Source: JBKPRX01 sp046734795 (GTDB lineage Bacteria; Actinomycetota; Thermoleophilia; Gaiellales; Gaiellaceae). Taken from it: a stretch of 26,041 bases of DNA. The translations under genes were made by a program, and so were the position numbers. Shown here in pieces: positions 21,690 through 26,041 of this stretch. Positions within the stretch are counted from its first letter, which is position 1; every line of letters begins with the position of its first letter. Under the pieces are notes generated by a model. The model was not told the origin of the DNA and did not search any database. It saw only the letters and a program-made list of their open reading frames with translations. The stretch covers positions 1-26,041 of the forward strand of contig JBKPRX010000075.1 in the NCBI GenBank assembly GCA_046734795.1. Direction: 5' to 3'.

Positions 21690-21723
21690 CCGCCGCCTGT
21701 GACCCCTCCGTCGCAGGCGGCGG
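21690..21723 (+). promoter_or_regulatory. 14-bp leader hairpin with a CCCTCC loop
   Basis: Bases 21690-21703 pair with 21710-21723 as 14 consecutive pairs, one of them G-U. The six-base loop CCCTCC (21704-21709) is the exact complement of GGAGGG at 21886-21891, the ribosome site of the LPFTG gene. No T-tract follows, so a terminator is less likely than a structured leader, though it could end SpoIID transcription with Rho. Confidence 0.65.
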
Positions 21724-21817
21724 CCCCCCGCCTTGGCCCACCGCCTTGGCTCCGCGCCGCAGGTGCGGGCGCGACCGGACCTAGGGCTAGCGTGAGCGAG
21801 CCCATGCGCAGCGACAC

Positions 21818-21871
21818 TCGTAGAGGAGAGGGCCGTCACCCGGACGTTGGGTCTGCGGCGGCTGGATCACC
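21818..21871 (+). other. Stretch resembling the 3' end of 16S rRNA
   Basis: In order: TCGTA, GCCGT (21832-21836), CCGGA (21840-21844), TGCGGC (21854-21859) and CTGGATCACC (21862-21871). The same blocks occur in that order in the actinobacterial 16S 3' end (helix 45 plus tail), but here with small insertions and without the final CCTCC. The exact match is 13 bases, CGGCTGGATCACC at 21859-21871. It may be chance, a mimic or a decayed fragment. Confidence 0.3.
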
Positions 21872-21885
21872 ACACGAGGGAAGAC

Positions 21886-21891
21886 GGAGGG
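21886..21891 (+). promoter_or_regulatory. Shine-Dalgarno GGAGGG of the LPFTG micro-protein gene
   Basis: GGAGGG three bases before ATG 21895. This is one of the stronger ribosome sites in the window and supports the reality of the 48-codon gene. Confidence 0.75.
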
Positions 21892-21894
21892 AAC

Positions 21895-22041
21895 ATGAGC
21901 AACATCAACGTTGCCGGACAGGGCCGCGCGCTGCCGTTCACGGGCCTCGCGACCCTTCCGTTGCTTGTCTTGGGCGCAATTCTCAGCCTCATCGGGGCAT
22001 TGCTCGCCCGTTTCGGGTCGAAGAACCACGACCTGGCGTAA
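21895..22041 (+). CDS. LPFTG micro-protein: a stand-alone sortase sorting signal without signal peptide
   Basis: 48 residues. Twelve polar residues (MSNINVAGQGRA) are followed by the sortase motif L-P-F-T-G (13-17), a hydrophobic span L-A-T-L-P-L-L-V-L-G-A-I-L-S-L-I-G-A-L-L-A (18-38) and the tail R-F-G-S-K-N-H-D-L-A. That is a complete cell-wall sorting signal with almost no cargo. No signal peptide is present; an in-frame TTG at 21847 would add only polar, charged residues. The single hydrophobic span followed by Arg/Lys would favour N-out topology, exposing LPFTG to a sortase. Cleavage between Thr and Gly would leave a 16-residue peptide. A strong Shine-Dalgarno precedes it, and the sortase gene starts 10 bases after its stop. 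It could be a substrate, a wall-linked peptide, or a regulator of the sortase. Confidence 0.82.
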   Translation: MSNINVAGQGRALPFTGLATLPLLVLGAILSLIGALLARFGSKNHDLA

Positions 22042-22051
22042 GGTGCGGTCG

Positions 22052-22756
22052 ATGATGAGGAAGGCCGGATTCGCTGTCGGTGGACTCGGCCTTCTTCTGA
22101 TCGCCTGGGTCGCCGTCACAGTCTTCTGGGGCGACCCGATCACGTCGCTCTACACGCGGCACGAGCAGCACGTGCTGGCGGACCGCCTGGAGCGCGTGGA
22201 GTCCGAGTGGCGGACGAGCCGTCCGGCGGTCGTGGCTCCGAAGGCGGACTCGAGCAGAGCCGAGCTCGCCGCGACGAAGGCGTTGCTGCATCGTCGGGCA
22301 TTGCGTTTCCACCGGCAGGTTCGCGACGGCTCGCCGCTCGGGCGGATCGTGATTCCGCGGATCGGCCTCCGCATGATCCTTGTCGAGGGCACGAACGAAG
22401 CCGACCTGAGCAAGGGTCCAGGGCACTACAACAGCGCCTCTGGAGCGAGCACCGGCCTGCCGGGCATGGGTCGCGTGATCGGGATCGCCGGCCACAGGAC
22501 GACATATCTGCACCCGTTCCGGCACATCGACAGCCTGCGGCCGGGCGACAACATCTATCTCCAGATGCCGTATGGAACGTTCCGGTACCAGGTCTACTTC
22601 CACCGGATCGTCGCCTCGAACGATTGGTCGATCCTGCGTTCGCGGCCGTACGAGAAGCTCGTCCTGAGCGCCTGCCACCCGCTCTACTCGGCCTCGCACC
22701 GCTGGGTCGTGTTCGCGCGCCTCGCCGGCGTGTCGAAGCAACCCATTCGGGTGTAG
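22052..22756 (+). CDS. Class E-like sortase
   Basis: 234 residues. An N-terminal membrane anchor (about 6-26, AGFAVGGLGLLLIAWVAVTV) is followed by a linker and a sortase domain from about residue 95 (G-R-I-V-I-P-R-I-G-L). The catalytic triad is visible: His in I-A-G-H-R-T-T-Y (148), Cys in L-V-L-S-A-C-H-P (208) and Arg in S-A-S-H-R (217). The G-H-R-T-T-Y-x-x-P-F-R-H-I-D block is typical of class E sortases of actinobacteria. Sortases join LPXTG-type proteins to wall precursors at the outer membrane face. The Cys motif S-A-C replaces the common T-x-T-C. ATG 22052 has AAGG eight bases upstream; GTG 22043 and ATG 22055 are alternatives. Its likely substrate is encoded immediately upstream. Confidence 0.93.
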   Translation: MMRKAGFAVGGLGLLLIAWVAVTVFWGDPITSLYTRHEQHVLADRLERVESEWRTSRPAVVAPKADSSRAELAATKALLHRRALRFHRQVRDGSPLGRIVIPRIGLRMILVEGTNEADLSKGPGHYNSASGASTGLPGMGRVIGIAGHRTTYLHPFRHIDSLRPGDNIYLQMPYGTFRYQVYFHRIVASNDWSILRSRPYEKLVLSACHPLYSASHRWVVFARLAGVSKQPIRV

Positions 22757-22841
22757 CCGAGGGGGAACGTTCGCCGTGGGTCCGGGACGGCTTAGACCGT
22801 CGTCCAGGGACGCGGGGGGCCGGATCAGGAATGGTTCCGCG

Positions 22842-23048
22842 ATGCGGCAGGGCCTGATGAACCGGTTCTGGACAGCGTTGTCGGGTTTGTGGTCGTCGCG
22901 GCCGCACGAGCGAGAGCGCCGAGTCGGCGACCGCCGCCGAACGCCCGACCGCCGGCGACGCGCATCGATGGAGCGCCGCTGGGGGGCCGATCGTCGCTGG
23001 CGCGGCGACCGTCGCACCGGCGAAGACCGCCGCGAGGCCCTGGGCTAA
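22842..23048 (+). CDS. Small DRR-repeat basic protein
   Basis: About 68 residues from ATG 22842; an in-frame ATG at 22857, with GGCAGGG four bases before it, gives 63. An aromatic N-terminal part (MNRFWTALSGLWSSRPHE) is followed by a run of [D/E]-R-R units about every six residues: E-R-R-V-G-D-R-R-R-T-P-D-R-R-R, then M-E-R-R-W-G-A-D-R-R-W-R-G-D-R-R-T-G-E-D-R-R. I do not recognise a function. The regular spacing of Asp/Glu-Arg-Arg would place charges on one face of a helix, and the aromatic start could touch the membrane. It is 85 bases downstream of the sortase on the same strand and converges on a response-regulator gene. Similar R-R-x-x-D-R-R strings occur as tails of bacterial signalling proteins, so a binding or anchoring role is possible. 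Confidence 0.6.
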   Translation: MRQGLMNRFWTALSGLWSSRPHERERRVGDRRRTPDRRRRASMERRWGADRRWRGDRRTGEDRREALG

Positions 23049-23053
23049 TCCGC

Positions 23054-23080
23054 GTCCGCCGGCGCTCTGGTCAGGCGGAC
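23054..23080. terminator. Possible hairpin between convergent DRR-repeat and regulator genes
   Basis: GTCCGCC (23054-23060) pairs with GGCGGAC (23074-23080) over a 13-base loop, straddling the short gap between the two convergent stops and the last codons of the regulator. There is no T-tract, so termination is unproven. Confidence 0.25.
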
Positions 23081-23721
23081 GGCACGGAGGCCTCGGCCTC
23101 GTCGCGATCATCGCTCAGACCCTTGCCGAGCGCCCACGCAGCCGCTTCCGTCCGGTTGGAAACGCCAATCTTCCGATAGATGTTCGTCAGGTGGAACTTC
23201 ACCGTCTGCTCGGTGATCCAGAACCGCTGAGCAATCGCCTTATTCGAAAGGCCACCCGCGACGGCCTTCATCATCTCGACCTCGCGGTCCGTGAGGCCGG
23301 CCTGCTTCGCGATCGTCTCGCCCGTGATCGCAGGCAGTCCTGACGCGTGGTACGCGGTGCCGTGAACCGCCTGCCGGATCGCGGCCGCGAGGTCGCGCGT
23401 GTCGACGCTCTTCACGATGTAGCCGCACGCACCCCGCTTGAAAGCCGCCTCGATCTGCTCGGGATCGGCGCCCATCGAGCAGACGACGACCTTGACGTCT
23501 GGGTACCGCTCGCGGACGCGCGCGAGACACCCGAGGCCGTCGATTCCGGGCATCCGCATGTCCAGCAGCAGGACGTCCGGCCGCGTCCGGCCCACCATCG
23601 GCAGCACCCCCGTGCCGTCATGCGCTTCGCCCACGATCTCGAACCCGCCGTCGCTCTCCAACATCCGCCTGACCCCCGCCAGCATCAGCGGATGGTCGTC
23701 TGCCATCGCAACCTTCAGCAC
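23071..23721 (-). CDS. NarL/LuxR-type response regulator (paralogue 1)
   Basis: 216 residues. The N-terminal receiver domain has the acidic pair in M-A-D-D-H-P, phosphoacceptor Asp in V-L-L-L-D-M-R-M-P-G (about 54), switch Ser in V-V-C-S-M and Lys in Y-I-V-K-S. The C-terminal LuxR helix-turn-helix runs from L-T-D-R-E-V-E (about 144) to N-R-T-E-A-A-A; the recognition helix region is T-E-Q-T-V-K-F-H-L-T-N-I-Y-R-K. GTG 23721 has AAGGAGG four bases upstream, and the start lies seven bases inside the end of an unknown 90-residue gene, implying translational coupling. Its closest relative in the window is the regulator at 24113-24742. The likely kinase is the soluble histidine kinase at 24873. An acidic tail (DDRDEAEASVPSA) distinguishes it from its paralogue. 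Confidence 0.94.
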   Translation of the reverse strand: MLKVAMADDHPLMLAGVRRMLESDGGFEIVGEAHDGTGVLPMVGRTRPDVLLLDMRMPGIDGLGCLARVRERYPDVKVVVCSMGADPEQIEAAFKRGACGYIVKSVDTRDLAAAIRQAVHGTAYHASGLPAITGETIAKQAGLTDREVEMMKAVAGGLSNKAIAQRFWITEQTVKFHLTNIYRKIGVSNRTEAAAWALGKGLSDDRDEAEASVPSA

Positions 23722-23987
23722 AGCTCCTCCTTGGCCCCGGCCTCGTTACCTCCAGCTGACTGCGGCGGATTCGACGTATCGGCTTCGACACAAATCAGGC
23801 GCTCCACGGATCCCTCCACCCGCTCCGAGCGCTCGACGCGCCAGTCTACGTTCTGCACACGAATTACGTCACCAGGCTGAAGCGCCCGTTTCGATCGGTG
23901 TTCGCCGACCGAGAGCACGGAGCCGAAGGTGATTACTTCGTAGACATACATTGGCCGCAGTGAGTTGATCACGGGCCGAGAAGCCAC
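23715..23987 (-). CDS. Small protein of unknown function translationally coupled to regulator 1
   Basis: 90 residues from GTG 23987; ATG 23951 (MYVYEVITFG) is an alternative start. No family recognised. The central part alternates short hydrophobic strands and turns (Y-V-Y-E-V-I-T-F-G-S-V-L, then A-L-Q-P-G-D-V-I-R-V, V-D-W-R-V-E-R-S-E, V-E-R-L-I-C-V-E-A), suggesting a small all-beta fold. The C terminus (NPPQSAGGNEAGAKEELC) is flexible. Its stop codon overlaps the start of regulator 1 by seven bases, and the regulator's AAGGAGG lies in its last codons, so both are made from one mRNA. Tandem 13-bp repeats lie 63-98 bases upstream. It could modulate the regulator or the kinase; that is inference. 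Confidence 0.7.
   Translation of the reverse strand: MASRPVINSLRPMYVYEVITFGSVLSVGEHRSKRALQPGDVIRVQNVDWRVERSERVEGSVERLICVEADTSNPPQSAGGNEAGAKEELC
23726..23732 (-). promoter_or_regulatory. Shine-Dalgarno AAGGAGG for regulator 1
   Basis: AAGGAGG on the minus strand, four bases before GTG 23721, lying within the 3' end of the upstream small gene. Confidence 0.8.
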
Positions 23988-24049
23988 CTTCTGCGGGCCC
24001 CTCCGCCCGACGGACGGTAGGTGAGTCGCCCGCCCTTTTCCCTAGCCGA

Positions 24050-24085
24050 AAGTTCAGGCCCCAAGTTCAGGCCCCAAGTTCAGGC
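24050..24085. repeat. Tandem 13-bp repeat, 2.8 copies
   Basis: AAGTTCAGGCCCC occurs at 24050-24062 and 24063-24075, with a third partial copy (AAGTTCAGGC) at 24076-24085. It lies between the end of regulator 2 and the start of the small-protein/regulator 1 unit. The spacing is a little over one helical turn, which would suit repeated binding of a regulator; it may also be a simple replication-slippage repeat. Confidence 0.85.
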
Positions 24086-24112
24086 GCAAGATCGAGGCGA
24101 TGGTTCGGGGCC

Positions 24113-24742
24113 CTACGAGGGCTGGCGCAGGCGCCAGAGGGCGGCTTCGGTGCGGTTCGAGACGCCGAGCTTCCGATAGATGTTCGTCAGGTGGAACTTG
24201 ATCGTCTGCTCGGTTACCCAGAGCTCTTTCGCAATCGCCTGATTCGAGAGTCCGCGCGTCACGGCTTCGAGGATCGTCGCCTCGCGAGGCGTCAAATCGC
24301 CTGAAGAGTCCACGTTCTCGTCCTCGGCATGCTCGGCGAGCGGGTGGTAGCCCTCGCCCTCGATCGACTGGTGGATCGCCGCGAGCAGGTGAGCGGGATC
24401 GACCGTCTTCAGGACATAGCCGCAGGCGCCTTCCTTGAGCGCGGTATCGATGCGCTCGCTGTCGGCGATCGCCGAGAGGATCACGACCTTGACGTCCGGA
24501 TGCCGCTCGCGAATCCGCGTCAGGCAGCCGAGTCCGTCCATCCCGGGCAGGCGCATATCGAGCAGCACGAGATCCGGGTCGAGACGACCGACGAGCGGCA
24601 GGACGTCGGAGCCCGAGTGGGCCTCGCCGACGACGGTGAAGGAGGAATCCTGCTCGAGGACGGTCCGAACTCCTGCCACGATCAGGGGATGGTCGTCCGC
24701 GACCAGAACGCGCATGCTGTTGCTGTTTCCTTCTTCAACCAC
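24113..24742 (-). CDS. NarL/LuxR-type response regulator (paralogue 2)
   Basis: 209 residues from GTG 24742, or 200 from ATG 24715, which begins M-R-V-L-V-A-D-D-H-P exactly at the receiver domain. Phosphoacceptor Asp is in L-V-L-L-D-M-R-L-P-G (about 62 from the GTG), switch Ser in V-V-I-L-S and Lys in Y-V-L-K-T. The LuxR helix-turn-helix runs from L-T-P-R-E-A-T to N-R-T-E-A-A-L, with the same T-E-Q-T-x-K-F-H-L-T-N-I-Y-R-K stretch as regulator 1. A 30-base block encoding this part (24170-24199) is identical to 23170-23199. The gene diverges from the histidine kinase across 130 bases and ends upstream of the regulator 1 unit. A TAGAAAT element about 12 bases before the GTG may be its -10. Confidence 0.94.
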   Translation of the reverse strand: MVEEGNSNSMRVLVADDHPLIVAGVRTVLEQDSSFTVVGEAHSGSDVLPLVGRLDPDLVLLDMRLPGMDGLGCLTRIRERHPDVKVVILSAIADSERIDTALKEGACGYVLKTVDPAHLLAAIHQSIEGEGYHPLAEHAEDENVDSSGDLTPREATILEAVTRGLSNQAIAKELWVTEQTIKFHLTNIYRKLGVSNRTEAALWRLRQPS

Positions 24743-24872
24743 CGATTTGACGCTATTTCTACAGCCACGCCGGGTCGCCCGTCCTCCGGGTAGACGGGTC
24801 CTGACCTTCGGTTTCGCCCCAAACGGGTCGGAAACCGCATCCGAACGGGCTCTTCCGGTCGTCTAACTCGCC

Positions 24873-25673
24873 GTGGACGATCTCGAGGCACTCCGTTCCG
24901 CGCTCGAGCGTTCAGGCGGAGACGACTCGCCGGAACGGGCCGAAACGATCGCGGAGGCGCTTCGGAGCTCCGGTGCGCTCCCGGACCTCGCCGAGCTGCT
25001 CGCCGAGCTCGCCGATGAGCTCGAGGCCTCGCGCCGCCAGTTCAAGCGGCTCGGCTTCGACCTCCACGACGGGCCCCTACAGGACGTCGCTGCGCTCGGG
25101 ACCGACCTCCATCTCTTCCGCGACCAGGTCGCCGGCATCGACGGGCCACCGACGGAAATCCTCGTGGGCCGCGTCGACGACCTCGTTGCTCGGCTCGTCG
25201 CACTCGACACGGATCTCCGACGTCTCGCGATCGACGTCGAGGCCACAGGGGTCGCGGACCGGAACCTCGAGACGGCGCTCGACGACGCGGCCGAGGCCGC
25301 GCGTTCGACCTGCGACGTCCGGGTCGAGGTCGACGAGGCGCTCGACGCGATGGAGCTCAGCGCGTCCCAGCGCATTGCGCTCGTCCGCATCGTCCAAGGT
25401 GCGCTTGCGAACGTCGTTCGACATAGCGGCGCGAGTCACGTGCGTGTTGGAGTTCGGCCGCTCTCCGACGGGGTCGAGGTCGAAATCGTGGATGACGGAC
25501 AGGGGTTCGACGTCGACACGACGATGCGCGCCGCGGTCGAGAACAGCCGGCTGGGCTTGATCGCGATGCGCGAGCGTGTCCGGTTCCTGAACGGCGAGCT
25601 CTCGGTCGAGAGCCGGCCCGGCGGGCCGACGCGCGTTCGGGCCTTCCTGCCGCACTGGCGGCGCCGCGCCTAG
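24873..25673 (+). CDS. Cytoplasmic NarL-family sensor histidine kinase (HisKA_3/HATPase_c)
   Basis: 266 residues with no membrane segment and no recognisable sensor domain. A predicted helical N terminus (1-55, rich in Leu/Ala/Glu) leads into the dimerisation helix R-L-G-F-D-L-H-D-G-P-L-Q-D-V (phospho-His about 65). The ATPase domain has N-V-V-R-H-S-G-A (N box), V-E-I-V-D-D-G-Q-G-F (G1) and L-G-L-I-A-M-R-E-R-V (G2), ending G-G-P-T-R-V-R-A-F-L-P. Such kinases pair with NarL-type regulators, two of which lie just across the divergent promoter region. Input probably comes through the N-terminal coil or a partner protein. Start GTG 24873; no Shine-Dalgarno is seen. Confidence 0.92.
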   Translation: MDDLEALRSALERSGGDDSPERAETIAEALRSSGALPDLAELLAELADELEASRRQFKRLGFDLHDGPLQDVAALGTDLHLFRDQVAGIDGPPTEILVGRVDDLVARLVALDTDLRRLAIDVEATGVADRNLETALDDAAEAARSTCDVRVEVDEALDAMELSASQRIALVRIVQGALANVVRHSGASHVRVGVRPLSDGVEVEIVDDGQGFDVDTTMRAAVENSRLGLIAMRERVRFLNGELSVESRPGGPTRVRAFLPHWRRRA

Positions 25674-25849
25674 CGGCACCCGCACCAGCCGCGCCCACTA
25701 GACCAAGGTCTGGACGGCACTGACCGTGCGCCTGCTTCGGCGCTTCGGCGACCCGCCTACGTTGCGACCCAGAAGAAGGGCGGTAGCGCAGCGGGCGGCC
25801 ATTCGGTTGCTGCAGCCGCCTCGTACCGGGGGAAGCGAGGAGCGAGAGG

Positions 25850-26041
25850 ATGCGGCGAAGGACAGCAGTCCTGATCGCGTGCAAGAACGGCGCGAGCACG
25901 ATCGGAGCGACGATCGAGTCGACCGTCGACCAAGCGGACGTCTACGTCGTCTCCGACGGCTCGACCGACGACACCGCGCGTGTCGCGCGGGCCGCCGGCG
26001 CCCGGGTGCTCTCGCGCGACCAAAGCGGCGGCAAGCCGGAT
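25850..26041 (+). CDS. Family 2 glycosyltransferase, truncated by window edge
   Basis: The first 64 residues are present. It begins MRRRTAVLIACKNGASTIGA, then I-E-S-T-V-D-Q-A-D-V-Y-V-V-S-D-G-S-T-D-D-T-A, and ends G-A-R-V-L-S-R-D-Q-S-G-G-K. The I-A-x-K-N-G/E-x-x-T-I-x-x-T-I start and the S-D-G-S-T-D-D-T nucleotide-sugar loop are typical of GT-A fold family 2 enzymes. ATG 25850 has GAGGAG (25837-25842) seven bases upstream. It is 176 bases downstream of the histidine kinase on the same strand. Donor and acceptor are unknown; wall or exopolysaccharide synthesis would fit the neighbourhood. Confidence 0.88.
   Translation, partial: MRRRTAVLIACKNGASTIGATIESTVDQADVYVVSDGSTDDTARVARAAGARVLSRDQSGGKPD

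Larger units (their letters stand above)
21521..21894 (+). other. 374-base non-coding stretch upstream of the LPFTG/sortase genes
   Basis: No convincing protein gene. Open frames here have no family likeness and no ribosome sites. Visible in it: a TATAGT box (21602-21607); a small CGAGC/GCTCG hairpin (21635-21649); a 14-bp hairpin (21690-21723); a 10-base direct repeat CCGCCTTGGC (21728-21737 and 21741-21750); further TANNNT candidates near 21788; and a stretch resembling the 16S rRNA 3' end (21818-21871). I could not match it to c-di-GMP, c-di-AMP or other common riboswitch cores by eye. It most likely holds the end of the SpoIID transcript and a structured leader for the next genes. Confidence 0.6.

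Noticed and set aside
21521..21894. Known riboswitch (c-di-GMP, c-di-AMP or similar) before the sortase genes
   Set aside because: I could not find the conserved core blocks of those classes by eye. A covariance-model search would settle it.
21660..22055. 131-codon plus-strand frame rich in Pro/Ala/Arg across the leader, LPFTG gene and sortase start
   Set aside because: No ribosome site or family pattern, low-complexity composition, and it overlaps the well-supported LPFTG gene in another frame.
23347..23880. 177-codon plus-strand frame opposite regulator 1 and the small gene
   Set aside because: A shadow of a clear response-regulator gene; its sequence has no domain likeness.
23170..24199. 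The repeated 30-base block as a mobile-element or recombination repeat
   Set aside because: It encodes the conserved helix-turn-helix of two paralogous regulators in the same phase; shared ancestry explains it.

Overview
This window is GC-rich bacterial DNA (about two thirds G+C by eye), densely coded, with many GTG starts. The genes suggest a high-GC Gram-positive (Actinomycetota), possibly the Thermoleophilia: adjacent rplM-rpsI-glmM-glmS, a class E-like sortase, a SpoIID/LytB protein outside any sporulation cluster, NarL-type regulators with a soluble histidine kinase, and TANNNT -10 boxes placed right before start codons. The phylum is a reasonable inference; the class is a guess. It is a chromosomal housekeeping segment. 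I see no rRNA, tRNA, insertion sequence, CRISPR or prophage gene. Layout: (1) 1-1860, minus strand: a DUF72 protein, a class I glutamine amidotransferase and a truncated SRPBCC protein. (2) 1888-4674, plus: murI, rph, an MgtC/SapB membrane protein and an RdgB-type NTP pyrophosphatase in a tightly packed operon, which converges on and overlaps a YihY membrane protein. (3) 5530-7060, plus: a Roadblock/LC7 protein with a basic tail, a small membrane protein, pyrE, then an HU gene closed by a strong intrinsic terminator. (4) 7156-13736, plus: pyrF, a LysM membrane protein, a D-Ala-D-Ala carboxypeptidase, a PfkB sugar-phosphate kinase, guaB and guaA. Pyrimidine and guanine nucleotide synthesis is interleaved with wall enzymes. 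(5) 13755-15801: acylphosphatase and a uracil-DNA glycosylase-like gene diverge from one tiny promoter; an MFS transporter overlaps the latter. (6) 15847-20302: rplM, rpsI, a SnoaL-like protein, glmM and glmS (ribosomal proteins plus UDP-GlcNAc precursor supply). (7) 20396-23048: SpoIID/LytB protein, a 374-base non-coding stretch with a long hairpin, a 48-residue LPFTG micro-protein, its adjacent sortase, and a small DRR-repeat protein. (8) 23071-25673: two paralogous NarL-type response regulators and an unknown 90-residue protein on the minus strand, diverging from a cytoplasmic histidine kinase. A truncated family 2 glycosyltransferase ends the window. The most unusual part is 21600-23048. 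A protein that is almost nothing but a sortase sorting signal sits directly upstream of a sortase. Its leader holds a 14-bp hairpin whose loop is complementary to that gene's Shine-Dalgarno sequence, and a stretch resembling the 3' end of 16S rRNA. A second theme is leaderless expression: nearly every first gene of a transcription unit has TANNNT 6-9 bases before its start codon, while operon-internal genes do not. Other oddities are a carboxypeptidase without a canonical start codon, a guaA start codon buried in a GAAA hairpin, and a ribosomal-protein mRNA that would begin with a hairpin.
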